Below, in pieces: positions 22,925-32,840 of a DNA stretch of 64,000 nucleotides. A model generated the notes under the pieces. That model was not told where the DNA came from. It made no database searches and saw only the letters and a program-made list of their open reading frames with translations. Origin of the DNA: Dichetophora obliterata (Eukaryota; Arthropoda; Insecta; Diptera; Sciomyzidae). The translations under genes were made by a program, and so were the position numbers. The stretch spans positions 81,375,630 to 81,439,629 of the forward strand of contig OY986436.1 of NCBI GenBank assembly GCA_963920525.1. The letters run 5' to 3'. Within the stretch, counting starts at the first letter, position 1. Each line of letters opens with the position of its first letter.

Positions 22925-24290
22925 TTAAAAATTAGCTGACGAAATGATCAGCTTACGAGTTAAGTATGGGCGAATAACAGAAGTAGAAATGTCACAATAC
23001 AGCTCACAATTACTTCCCGGAATATTCATTCTCTTTAAAATAAGACCCGAGTTCGAAGATATTAGAAGCTGCTGAAGTTCCGAGTCTTCAATCTGCTCCT
23101 CTGCTAACAACTTATAATCCAGGGGTGATGGTAATGAGGTCGTCTCTATACGAGAGAGTGTATCAGCTACCAGGTTATCCTTTCCACTTATATGCTGAAT
23201 ATCCGTTGTATGTTGGCCGATATAGTCGAGATGTCGCAACTGTCGCGGCGAAGCCATTTCTGGATTTTGTTTAAAAGCAAAAATAAGGGGCTTATGATCT
23301 ATAAAAATTGTGAATCTACGACCTTCCAGAAAATACTGAAAATGCTTAAGAGCAGAATAGGCTGCTAGCAATTCGCGATCATAACCGCTGTCTTTCAATA
23401 GTGCTGGGCTTTACTTCTTTGAATAAAATCCTAAAAGTTTCCATTCACCATTAACCAGTTGCTGTAGCACGCCGCCCATTCCATAATCGGAGGCATCGAC
23501 ACATAATGGTGTTTGAGCATTGTTCTTAGGATAGCAAAGACGTACTGCGTTTGCTAATTGATCTTTGCATTGCTGTAAAGCTTCTTTCGTTGGCGAAGTC
23601 CATTCTACAAGACGAGTGTCATTCTTGCAATTCCCTTGACAAAGTTCGTGAAGTAAAGCTTGCGATTTGACTGCTCCTGGTATGAATCTTGGATAAAAAT
23701 TTATCATTCCCAGAAAGCACTTTAAATTCCTGACCATTTGTGGAAGCGAATAATTGATAATAGTAGCTACGCGGATGGGCAATGGTTTTAACCCATCGGA
23801 TATAACGAGGAACCCAGGGAATTCTAATTCGGATACTCCAAACAGGCATTTTGACAGATTAATAGTAAGACCATATTTTCGTAGTCTGTCAAATAGGAGT
23901 CGTAAATGTCCCTTATGTTCTTGGGAATCCTTAGATGCTATAGGGATGTTGTCAATATATACATATATAAACTCCATACCTCTTTTCACCTCATGCATAA
24001 ACCGTTGAAATGACTGTGCGGCATTGCACAGACCAAACGTCATCCGAGGAAATTAAAAATTACCAAATGGTGTTGAAATCGCTTCTTTACATCCTCCTTA
24101 GCTACTGGAATGTGATGATACGCCTTTACCATATCCACCTTACTGAAAATCTTCTTTCCGTCAAGAAGAAACCCAAAGTCGTGGATATGTGGAACAGCAT
24201 ATCTGTTCAGGAATCGTTCTGGAATTCAAACTACGGTAATGGCCACAGGGGCACCACTCACGATTATCTTTAGGTACCATATGTAGCGGA
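22925..24290 (-). pseudogene. Gypsy-like reverse transcriptase and RNase H
   Basis: Minus-strand blocks read GKKIFSKVDMVKAYHHIPV at about 24110-24170, and after a frameshift MTFGLCNAAQSFQRFMHEV, then YVYIDNIPIASKD near 23950. The usual YIDD is YIDN here, so a catalytic Asp is lost. Connection and thumb follow (FLGMINFYPRFIPGA). The RNase H part has CVDASDYGMGGVLQQL, then one in-frame stop at 23411, then YDRELLAAYSALKHFQYFLE, FTIFIDHKPLIFAF, and DTLSRIETTSL. Domain order and spacing are those of Ty3/gypsy pol. Confidence 0.88.
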
Positions 24291-24639
24291 CTGGAACGAA
24301 AGTTTTTGTTTGTCAAGTCCTTAAATTCGTTGACCACTCATGAGAATTCAGAAACAGCTGCTACTGATTTAAAGTCTTTTTTACTTACGCCAACGCCTTA
24401 CAGCTCAAATTTGTCGATGGATCGATTAAGTAGTTGTGCTTTATATCAATAAGCAGACCAAAGTGGCCTAAAAAATCAGAGGCAATTATTGGTTTTGTTA
24501 CCTCAGCAATTACACGGATAGAAAAATATACTCATATTCAGTAGGGACTAAGAAAATCGCAGCCACAGATAGCGCTCAGCAAATATAAGCTTAACTCAAG
24601 TAAATTATTTTCTGAAGTCTTTTACAATCTGATCTAAAT

Positions 24640-25365
24640 ACATAGACTTGTGGACTGGTGTAGCTTAAATATATTAAATCTCAACTTAAAAAAAAGTAAG
24701 CAAATGACATTCTCGCGAAGATCTGCTAGTAACATAAATTACACTATAAATAAAACTAACTTAGAAATAGTTTCCAGTTTTCTCGATCTTGGTGTCATTA
24801 TGGATTCAAAACTTCGCTTCAATCTCCACGCTAATATGGTGATAAATAAGGCAAGAGGAGTCCTTGGTTTCATTAAAAGATGGACTAAAGAATTCAGTGA
24901 TCCCTTTACTACTAAATTATTATATACCTCTCTCGTAAGTACAATTCTTGAATATGCATCAGTTGCTTGGAACCCACAATATAATGTCTACATCGACGCC
25001 ATAGAATCCGTTCAAAAACAGTTTTTACTTTTTGCTTTACGTCATAGTCGTTGGAACCCCAATATTATGCTTCCATCGTATGAAATACGCCTTAAAATTA
25101 TTTCACTACCTTCCCTAAGAAGCAGAAGAATGATGATTAATGTCATGTTTCTGTATAAATTACTTCGTGGCGAGATTAATTCGGAATATCTCATCTCAGC
25201 TCTAAATTTTAATATCCCAAGGTGAGGAACTAGACATTTTCTCTTTTTCAAGTTGAGTCAGTGCAGTTCTAATTACGCTCTTCATGAACCTTTACGATGT
25301 ATGTGCAGTGATTTCAATGATAACTTCAACATGATTAATTTTTCTGATTTGGAGACGTCTTAAAA
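24640..25365 (+). pseudogene. Jockey-like LINE C-terminal fragment
   Basis: The open frame 24650-25225 corresponds to the end of a LINE reverse transcriptase: LDLGVIMDSKLRFNLHANMV, KARGVLGFIKRWTKEFSDPF, EYASVAWNPQYNVYIDAIES, and QKQFLLFALRHSRWNPN. After a stop at 25225 the same frame continues to about 25362 with weaker similarity. It is strongly like the C-terminal part of the LINE at 55910-57401. All catalytic motifs lie upstream of the truncation and are absent. It is nested in the TA-flanked element, which is itself nested in the gypsy element. Confidence 0.75.
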
Positions 25366-26489
25366 CGGAAAATTATATTACATTTAAATAATTAAATCAA
25401 TTTAACTTCATCCTTCTATACCTAACGCAATTTTATAACAATGTAATATTGGCAATTGAGATTGTTCTGTTTCTCTTTTTTGTCTTGATATTATGTTTTA
25501 TAAAGTAAGCACCATCAAATATGAATCGTTTTTAAAACTTACTTTTTAATTAATCAATATTTTAATTTTTAATCGAATTGGGAATTACGTGCTCACGTGG
25601 TTTCCTGATTTGAAATTAGACTGAACTCACACTATCGCCTGGATTGGTGTGCCAGAGTATATCTCTTTTCCACAAAAGTTTATGCCTGCGTTGGCCCAAA
25701 TGCATATCCAACTATTGGGGATTTTGATTTGGCGGATATGAGATTTATCTCATTTCCACGTAGGTCCTTGGGTTGGACAATGGCCGCAAACCAGTTAAAA
25801 TGAGTTTAGTGTTTTGGATTGTTTTTCGGGTACCTTAAATTATTTAATAATTACTATTATTAAATTCGATGTTGCTTATTTATATAGAATCAAGTATACT
25901 TAAATACGCGTTTTATATATATTCAATTTTTAAATTCCGCTGAAAAGCCAATTAATGTGCTTAGTGGAAAATCCTAATCCATACCTAATAGGGGGTATGT
26001 TTTAGTACGTAGGTGCATTCTGTCTGTCCCGGCTGATTCGGCCAGATTTTAGAATGTAAATCGTGCATGCGTATAGGACGGGTATACGTATCTTTGGAAG
26101 ATTTCATACCTCCGGGCGAATCAAAAAAAAAAAAAAAAAGTATCCAAATAAATATTCCAGTTAAAATCTACTTAAATCATATATATTTGCTGAGCTATCG
26201 AAATTTTCACTCCAGAAAATATCGCCTCAAATCAAGACAATATTTTTTGCGATATTAAAATAAAGATTCCAGTCGAAATTTTCTTAATTGCAAGCTTATA
26301 TTTCCTGCAATATCAAAAGTAATATTCCTTTAAAAAATTACTTAAATCAAGCCGCAATATGCTTGGTATTCAGGGATAAATTTTTCAGCTTAAATATAAC
26401 GTAACTTTGAAGTGGCTGAGAAATAAGCGTAAGTCTTTCTACTAATAGATTTCTACTTGTATTATTAACATTGAATTAAATTGAAATGA
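25366..26489. other. Interior of the TA-flanked element, no recognised gene
   Basis: No coding region or structural RNA was seen. The stretch holds a 17-base poly-A run near 26124 and a 63-codon frame of low complexity that I regard as chance. Confidence 0.4.
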
Positions 26490-26499
26490 AAATTTACCA

Positions 26500-26572
26500 T
26501 TATCCGGAGACTTGAACTTCGGCCGCGTGAGTGTAAGTGCATGGGCTTACCCGTTCGACCATCGCAGTTGTT
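26500..26572 (-). mobile_element. tRNA-derived SINE head with A and B boxes
   Basis: On the minus strand, 'tggtcgaacgg' (26550-26560) fits the RNA polymerase III A box TRGYNNARNGG. 'gttcaagtc' (about 26508-26516) fits the B box GWTCRANNC. They are 30-40 bases apart, as in tRNA genes. The surrounding bases do not fold into a convincing complete tRNA, and no poly-A tail is obvious, so a SINE head or tRNA pseudogene is more likely than a functional tRNA. Confidence 0.5.
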
Positions 26573-27068
26573 AACTTTTCGTCGCTTAATTTGCTTCATC
26601 AGGAATAGTACGTTTGTACGAGCACAGAGTAAGAAAATTAACGCGTTCGCTTTGCTATTATAAGAAATTAATGCAAAAAAATTGAACGAAATCACAAAAA
26701 AAAAAAAAACAAAAATTACAAAAAACCAAAACAAAACTAAAAGAAATTAAGAAAAAAAAAACTAATTCTCTGATTCTCTAATTCTGGGATTTGAAACCAC
26801 TACTCAAGATTCCAAAAAAATTAGAGTAATAAAAAGCTTCAGCTAACTGACCCATTCGCACTGTTATGATGTTGAAATAATATACATAAGATCAAGATTA
26901 AGCATATAAATACTGGAAAATGTTTTTGATAGCTGAGTAAATTATTTTCTTGTTGCAAGAAACTCAAAATTCTGATTTCTACTAAAGTTAAGTGAAATTC
27001 TACTTGTTGCTAGTAGAACTCAGTTGGCTTTTTTTCTTCTTAATAAAAGTAAATTATTTCTATCCGTG

Positions 27069-27314
27069 TACGAACTTCCATTGAAGCTTTCGTTTAAGTC
27101 CAAGATCCACCTGTAACGTTTTAGTGCCATATGTCTTAATTTTTGTTTGATTTACAGCGTACAATACGGGGGAATTGGTAGTTTGTTTCATACAGCTTGA
27201 TGATACAGGATATACAGTTAAATCTGCACCCGAGTCAACTAAAAACCTGATTTTCTTTTTTAAATCGCGAACAAACAGGCAACAAACTTCCTGGTAGCCC
27301 TCATCCGTCACCAA
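27069..27314 (-). pseudogene. Gypsy-like aspartic protease fragment
   Basis: A minus-strand frame contains RFLVDSGADLTVYPV. The DSGA triad is the active-site signature of retroviral-type aspartic proteases, and about 65 further residues follow. The frame is cut at 27069 by the insertion of the 24513-27068 element. On the far side, at about 24511 downward, coding sequence resumes as VIAEVTKPIIASDFLGHFG, the usual stretch between protease and reverse transcriptase. Confidence 0.8.
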
Positions 27315-27344
27315 AGATGGAGCTACACCTAGTTTTCCAACGTG

Positions 27345-27869
27345 CTAGATTGACGAGCAAAATTGCAAGGAGCTACACATTTTGTCGCACGTTCCCGAAA
27401 CCTGAAATGATACCAGTTTATTTCTTTTCGAAGCAGATCGTTGACGGGCTTTGTCATCTCTAGATTTTAATCGAGTCCTAGATCTACCGAAAGCCTCTAT
27501 TTGCGTTGCAAACCTCTCAATCTTTCGCTCGAGGTCATCAAAGCGGTCCCGTTTATTTAAGGATGACGACACTGCCTCTATTTCGCATGACTCTGCGGTA
27601 TCTCTAATCTTGTTTGCCATTACTACAAGTTTTTTTAGGGAATCTTCACTGACAGCTAAAATCGCTTTCATTTGTGAAGGAAGACGTTGCATCCAGAGCT
27701 GCTTCAAAAGGTCGTCAGATGCGTTACCTTGAGCTAAAGTTCTTATCTCCATAAGCATTTCTGCAGGTTTTCTATTCCCGAGCTCGACATTGTTTAGCAG
27801 CTTGCGCAGTCGCTTTTCCTCTGAATCTGTGAAGGAAATGGTTAAATAAAACGTACAAAAGTAAGCCAA
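27345..27869 (-). pseudogene. Gypsy-like gag fragment
   Basis: A 174-residue minus-strand frame contains ELGNRKPAEMLMEIRTLA, LLKQLWMQRLPSQMKAILAV and a basic C-terminal stretch (SRTRLKSRDDKARQRSASKR). The L-x-x-LW-x-x-RLP pattern is typical of capsid regions of gypsy-like Gag in insects. The N-terminus is not recognisable upstream, so it is partial. It is followed directly by the protease frame, as expected. In an active element this protein would form the particle around element RNA. Confidence 0.7.
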
Positions 27870-28749
27870 AAATAAAACATCATACCCAGCCTAAAAAAAT
27901 CGCTAATGTGAACCGCAGTGCACCATAGTCTCTTTCCATGACTCTCGGCGGCCATTACAATTTGTGGATTGTAAATTGCGAAAAGGGGAGAGCGTCAGAG
28001 AGTCAAGAAACAGCCAGTGATGTGTAAAAAGTAATGAAAGAAAAATAATAATGATGTGTAAAATGTAACTAAATTCAATAACCTTCTTACAGTCATTACA
28101 AATTTTAATAGACATAAAATTCTTTATAAACATCACGAGATAATTTTAAAACACTTCACAGGTTGTTACGAGTACATTAAAAGGTGTCACGGTATTTCAA
28201 ACAATCCTTGCGAGTATTTCAGGAAAGTTTGCCATGAACCACTACGAATGGTCTAGGAAAATTTTTCATGAACTATTGCGAGTGATTCAAGAAATTTTTT
28301 TCATCAACTTCATCAACTACATCAACTATATCAAATAATTCAATAAACTATTATGAATAGTTTACATAATTCTTTCAAATACTATTGAAAAAATTGTGAC
28401 TCCATTTGCTTGAACCAAAGCGTGGGATCGGAGCGCCAAAAAGGTGGAGCTATAACAGCAATTCTTGAAATTTCATTTGGTGTGTTTAAAGATAATGGTA
28501 TAGATGAAAAATTATCTTCGTTGTTTGGCATTGTTGGGCCACCAATTTGTAAAACGATAAAAAAACTCTTGAAAAAGTTTTACAAAAATTAATTAAATTT
28601 ATTTAACATTCTTCTCTAGAATCTATTTCATTCCACAATGCTGACAATTTTATTTTTATTGGCAGCAAAAAATCTTTTATTTTTTTCTTGAAAACAAATA
28701 CATACTATTTGAAGAAGTTTAAAAACAAGTAGCAAGATGCCGGCAAACA

Positions 28750-29259
28750 TATATTGTTTTTTCACGGTTGAAAAGAACCATATCATTGTTTTCCCGTCGC
28801 TACAGAGAAATTAAAGAATCCTTAAAATTTATATTTTTCAATTCGCTGACGAAATTTGATGGCCGCACTTGATCGTGTTATATTGCAAGATTGCCCAGGT
28901 ATTGGTACACCTTTGAACGAATTATCATTGCCTTTAATTGATGGAGAAAAATAATTGTCAAACGTTGCATTCGTGGAAGTAAATCTAAAAATTAACTTTT
29001 TCGAGATATTTCCAAACGTGAGTGGAACATCTTCATTGGAATGTATCATAAAAAAAAACAATCTTGATGGATGCGACTAATTTTTTAGAAGACATACGAA
29101 AATGAATCGTTCAAAACTGTATATATATTTTAGTCGAATAAAAAAAAAATTGTTGGAAAAGAAACATATTTTTAAAAACAAAGTTTAAAGTAATAAGATC
29201 TGGATTGAATAAATTTAATAAAGCTTGAAATTTTTATACATAACAGTTTTTATACTATT
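28750..29259. other. Sequence without recognised gene
   Basis: A minus-strand frame of 79 codons (28822-29061) has no motif that I recognise. There are no terminal repeats. Confidence 0.35.
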
Positions 29260-29720
29260 ACTAGCTGAAACCCGGCGCGTTGCTGTGCGACCTTTAACTA
29301 TATAGGAGGTGCCACGCACCCTTGACAAACGCCATAAAATTGTATAAGTAAAACTGTTTGTGTAATTTGAAATCTAATATAACTCCAAAGTTATGTGATA
29401 TCGCAAATTTGGGTTGTATGGGAGGGACATCGCCCCCCTGTCCAACGCTCATAAAATGAAATCAATTAAACTGCATGTGTAAATTTAGGTCGAATACTGA
29501 ATTCTGACGCTGTGCGACCTATAACTCCAAACCTATTCGACATCGCAAATTTTTGTTGTGTGGGAGATCACCCATACTCCCCCTCTCATAAAATGTCGTC
29601 AGTTAAACGGCATGGATAAATTATGGTCGAATACCAAAATTTCGAGGATGTGCGAACCATAACTCCAAGGCTATTTGATATGTCAAATTTTTTATATAAT
29701 TGCGGGCGGTAAAAAGGGGT
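29260..29720 (+). repeat. Tandem array, about 140-bp period, with conserved start
   Basis: It starts 'actagctgaaacccggc' and repeats units with the phrases 'cgaatactgaattc', 'ataactccaa', 'gatatcgcaaattt' and 'gtatgggag' at about 139-140 base spacing (for example 29499 and about 29638). The same start and unit occur at 59395-60140. Helitron-derived non-autonomous elements of flies often carry arrays of this period, so a link is possible but unproven. Confidence 0.65.
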
Positions 29721-30059
29721 GTGTCAATATTTTTTGACACTATTTCGTACTCGAAACAAATTCTTTGCCAAAATTTGAGCTCAATCGGACCAGTAGTTTC
29801 GAAGTATTTTGATCTTTTCTTAAAAGAAGGCGTAGCTATAATGTGGCCACACCCATTTTTTGTATATTGACCGACAGTTATCATACGAACCTACCAAATT
29901 TTAGTTTAATATTAATTTCGACTTTTTCAAAATAATGATTGCAGCAATCGTAATCTTAGTTCATTCTATGAAGGATTATTTTAATTGTAATCACGTTTTT
30001 TTTCTTAAAATTCCTGCAATCATTATCGCGAAGTAATCGTAATCCTTCGCACAGATCTG
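29721..30059. other. Sequence without recognised gene
   Basis: A degenerate continuation of the array and AT-rich sequence. A minus-strand frame (29621-29884) overlaps array units and is a chance product. Confidence 0.4.
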
Positions 30060-30285
30060 CTTCATGTTGGTCAAATATTCCACCGTATTTGGAGGAAAAA
30101 TTCGAGATGGTTTTGAAACATATGCATTTTCAAAAACAATAGGATTTTTATTTCTTTGAAAGCAATAATTATTTCCTTTACTAACGTCTTTTAGTGTTCT
30201 GCCCTGTGATTACCCAAAAAGTTTTCTTTTACAGCTTTAAAAGCCAGCCATGCGTTTTTTCCATATCGTTTAAAGAGCTCATAAA
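30060..30285 (-). pseudogene. Fragment of an uncharacterised transposon-borne protein
   Basis: On the minus strand a frame with one internal stop reads YELFKRYGKNAWLAFKAVKE, NFLGNHRAEH, stop, KTLVKEIIIAFKEI, and LKMHMFQNHLEFF. From memory this resembles an insect repeat-borne protein family with the consensus F-LGN-R-ENY ... H-H-FFPENLG. I cannot give the family name or its biochemical role. Only about 75 residues survive. Confidence 0.45.
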
Positions 30286-31204
30286 CATAGGATCCTTTGG
30301 AAGGGTTCTTATATTGACACCAATTAAAATTCCTAGAAATAAATTGAAGATTACGAAACTTTAAATGTTATTGTAACATTAATTTAACTTCTTTTACGTA
30401 CTCTTTTTACTAAAAAAGTATGAATCCCAATTTTTTATAAACCTTATCCTCTTATTTAAATCTTGAACTTTGCAACCTATTTAAAAATATACTCATTGTA
30501 AACTGGTTAAAATTCAACTAATTTTTTTTGCAATTGCTTCACATAGAGAGCGCGAACTGGTTGGCAAAGCAGACACCAATGACGTAATGCACAAAGTAAG
30601 CAAACGAAAAAAATGGGGTTTTTTACTTTTACAGTCACTAGCTAGGTCGAAATCTGTAAGTTGATTACAGGCCAGAAAAGAATATTAAGATAGCAGTCGA
30701 CAACTGATAATAGGAACAATGAATGGATTGAGAAAAAAGAAAACAAAACAAGAAAAATTTAAAAAAGTTTTAAATTTACCAAAAGGGCAATTGTAATGAA
30801 ATGAAAAAGTTTTTCCAATTTGAATCAAAAAAATTTTAAATATTTCCCACGGACCAAAGGTTTTTATGCATTTTTTTAGTTCTACCCTTATTATTATTCC
30901 AAGGCTCAGCCAGTATTCGACCAGTTGTGGTTATTTGAAATGGTCCAGTCCTGGTCTATCATTGTTTGATTGCATTGGCCAAGGATTTTTAACCAGTCTT
31001 GGTCCGAAACTTAATGCCCAGTCTCGACCCTTCTTATCACTCCAAGGCTTAGCCAGGTTTCAGTCATATCTGGGTATTATTCTTGGGCCAGAATTATGCA
31101 TTCTTGGCCCAGGACTGGGCCTATCGTTTTTATAATTATAAGCTTTTATGTAACTTGCTTTGTTCGTATGTATGTATGCATGTATGTATGTATGTATGTG
31201 TTTT
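30286..31204. repeat. Non-coding stretch with 142-base direct repeat and (TATG)n
   Basis: 30286-30890 has no recognised feature. 'ccaaggctcagccag' at 30899 and 'ccaaggcttagccag' at 31041 mark a 142-base direct repeat with many 'ttggycc' and 'cagtc' phrases. A (TATG)n microsatellite at about 31167-31200 abuts the A-rich tail of the R1-like LINE on the minus strand, and may have grown from that tail. Confidence 0.5.
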
Positions 31205-32790
31205 TTATTTATTTTATTCGCGAAGGGGGAACCTTCAAAAGGCCCCACCGTGTAGGTGGGAGTGTACGATTTTTACGCACTAAACCTACATGATACCTCG
31301 CGGTATTATAACCTCCGCATTGAATCTTCGACCCTATAGAACCCCGCGGGACCGCCGTAAAGCATAACTTCGCGGGGCTTGGGAACAGCATTAGGCTGGC
31401 AACTGTTTGGCTACTGCCGGGATCTACTGTGGAATGGTCGTCGGGTCAACAACCTTTACCTCATCTATCGTGCGCGCGCTCAACTCTTCGTAGCTCTTCG
31501 GTTATTTTTCTAGCCAGGGTGCGAACCATCGACCAGTTATTTTCGCTCTTTAGCATAAGAGAAACCATATTTTGCTGTGTTAACGTTTCGCCGAGACAGG
31601 CCGAGGCCTCAAGTCTGGCGTTATGGAACATGGGGCACACAAAAAGAACGTGCGCCGCGTCTTGCAGCGTATTTCTTGTGCAATTAGTGCAGTAAGGATC
31701 GATCGCGTGTTTATATCTGTGAAGGTGTGCCCTGAAGCAACCATGTCCGCTCAGTATCTGTGTAAGGTAGAAGTTCACTGAGCCGTGGCTTCTTCCATAC
31801 CACTACGTTAGGCTAGGGATGAGCTGATACGTCCACCGACCCTTCTCTGAACTATCCCAGCGGTCTTGCCATTTTTGCAAGCTTCTCTCTCTAGCGAGTT
31901 TTTTATTAGCTGTTGTGCTTTCACTACCAGCTGTGAGAAGCGCTTCTTCCACGAGAAGGTCAATAGGGATCGCGCTAGCTAGAACCAGTGCTGCATCTCC
32001 GGATACCGTTCTGAAGCTGCAGCAGACCCTGAGTGCTCCAAGTCTGTAAACTGACTCTACTCCGTGTCGGTAGGACTTCGTTTTCATCGCTGTGGATCAT
32101 ACAGTCGCACCATACATCATAGTAGATCGCACTACGTTGAGGAGCAGTGTTCGTCGTGCTTGTTTGGAGCCTCTTGTGTTCGGCATTATTCTAGATAGCG
32201 CCAGACATACTTCGGATGCTTTCCTGTGTGCGTACTGCATATGTTGCTTAAATGACAGTCTGGAATCGATCATTACACCGAGATATTTAATGAACGGCTT
32301 CGATTTAATTACTGTTCCACGAATACTGATGCTGGCGGTTTCTAGTTTTTTCCGACTACTAATAAGTACCATCTCAGTCTTATGTTCAGCTAGACTAAGT
32401 CCCGCTCTTCGCAGCCAATCGCAAATCATAGCGAAAGTTACACTACTGAGGGCCTCAACTTCTTCACGGAGTTTTGCTGTCGCCACAACTGCAAGGTCTT
32501 CGGCAAAGCCAACAATCTTGACGTCTGCTGGCACCTCAAGCCTGAGAACCCCATCGTACATGATGTTCCATAGCAGGGGGCCAAGAACCGACCCCTGTGG
32601 GACTCCACCGGAGACATTGTACGTCTTCGTGCCTTCTTCTGTGTCGTAGAGCAGGACTCTTTCACTGAAATAGTGTGACACGATCTTCGTGTCAAGGTTG
32701 GGTTGAATTGTGCTGAAGTGGGCTGAATTGTGCTGAGGTAAATGCATAACACTTGCTTCAGTACTTTTTATATTGCTCATGTTGTGCAGC
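31205..32790 (-). mobile_element. R1-clade LINE, 3' half
   Basis: On the minus strand the coding sequence starts inside the reverse transcriptase: GGVPQGSVLGPLLWNIMYDG, then VGFAEDLAVVATA, where the usual FADD reads FAED. The thumb follows (HKTEMVLISSRKKLETAS, IKYLGVMIDSRLSFKQHMQY). An in-frame stop follows TMMYGATV near 32097. A downstream block ends in WQDRWDSSEKGRWTYQLIPS. After a frameshift near 31790 the final block is LTQILSGHGCFRAHLHRYKH with a CCHC-like PYCTNCTRNTLQDAAHVLF. This C-terminus is characteristic of the R1/I group. A 3' UTR leads to an A-rich tail near 31210. The endonuclease part is missing, and at about 32800 another LINE on the opposite strand begins. Confidence 0.82.
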
Positions 32791-32840
32791 TCTCTTGCAG
32801 CCGTAACTAATTACTTTGTATGCCCCTATTTGTTTGATTT

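Larger units (their letters stand above)
24513..27068. mobile_element. 2.56-kb element with CACGGATAG ends and TA duplication
   Basis: The left end is 'cacggatagaaa' at 24513. The right end is its complement, ending at 27068. TA flanks both ends (24511-24512 and 27069-27070). Removing the element plus one TA rejoins the gypsy codons (FV to IAEV) on the minus strand, which fixes the boundaries. Beyond the first dozen bases the ends are weakly alike. No transposase was recognised. It carries a LINE fragment and a SINE-like head. A TA duplication fits the Tc1/mariner group, but the superfamily is unproven. Confidence 0.75.
21461..28749 (-). mobile_element. Gypsy-like LTR retrotransposon, degraded, two insertions
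   Basis: Read on the minus strand, the order is 5' LTR, gag, protease, reverse transcriptase, RNase H, integrase, 3' LTR. About 190 bases are shared between 21461-21657 and 28552-28749, including 'attcttctctagaa'-type phrases and 'aagtagcaa' near the outer ends, and are taken as LTR sequence. A polypurine tract ('ggaggggggtac' on the minus strand) abuts the left LTR at 21658-21669. A primer-binding-like 'tggcgctccgatccc' lies on the minus strand next to the right LTR at about 28424-28438. The left LTR looks truncated at 21461. Gene order with integrase last is that of Ty3/gypsy elements. Stops, frameshifts and two TA-flanked insertions show that it is inactive. Confidence 0.8.

Noticed and set aside
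26500..26572. Functional tRNA gene
   Set aside because: A and B boxes fit, but the acceptor and anticodon stems do not pair convincingly. SINE head preferred.
31083..31293. Plus-strand frames rich in CMYVCMHVC-type repeats
   Set aside because: They are translations of the (TATG)n microsatellite and the antisense of a LINE 3' end.
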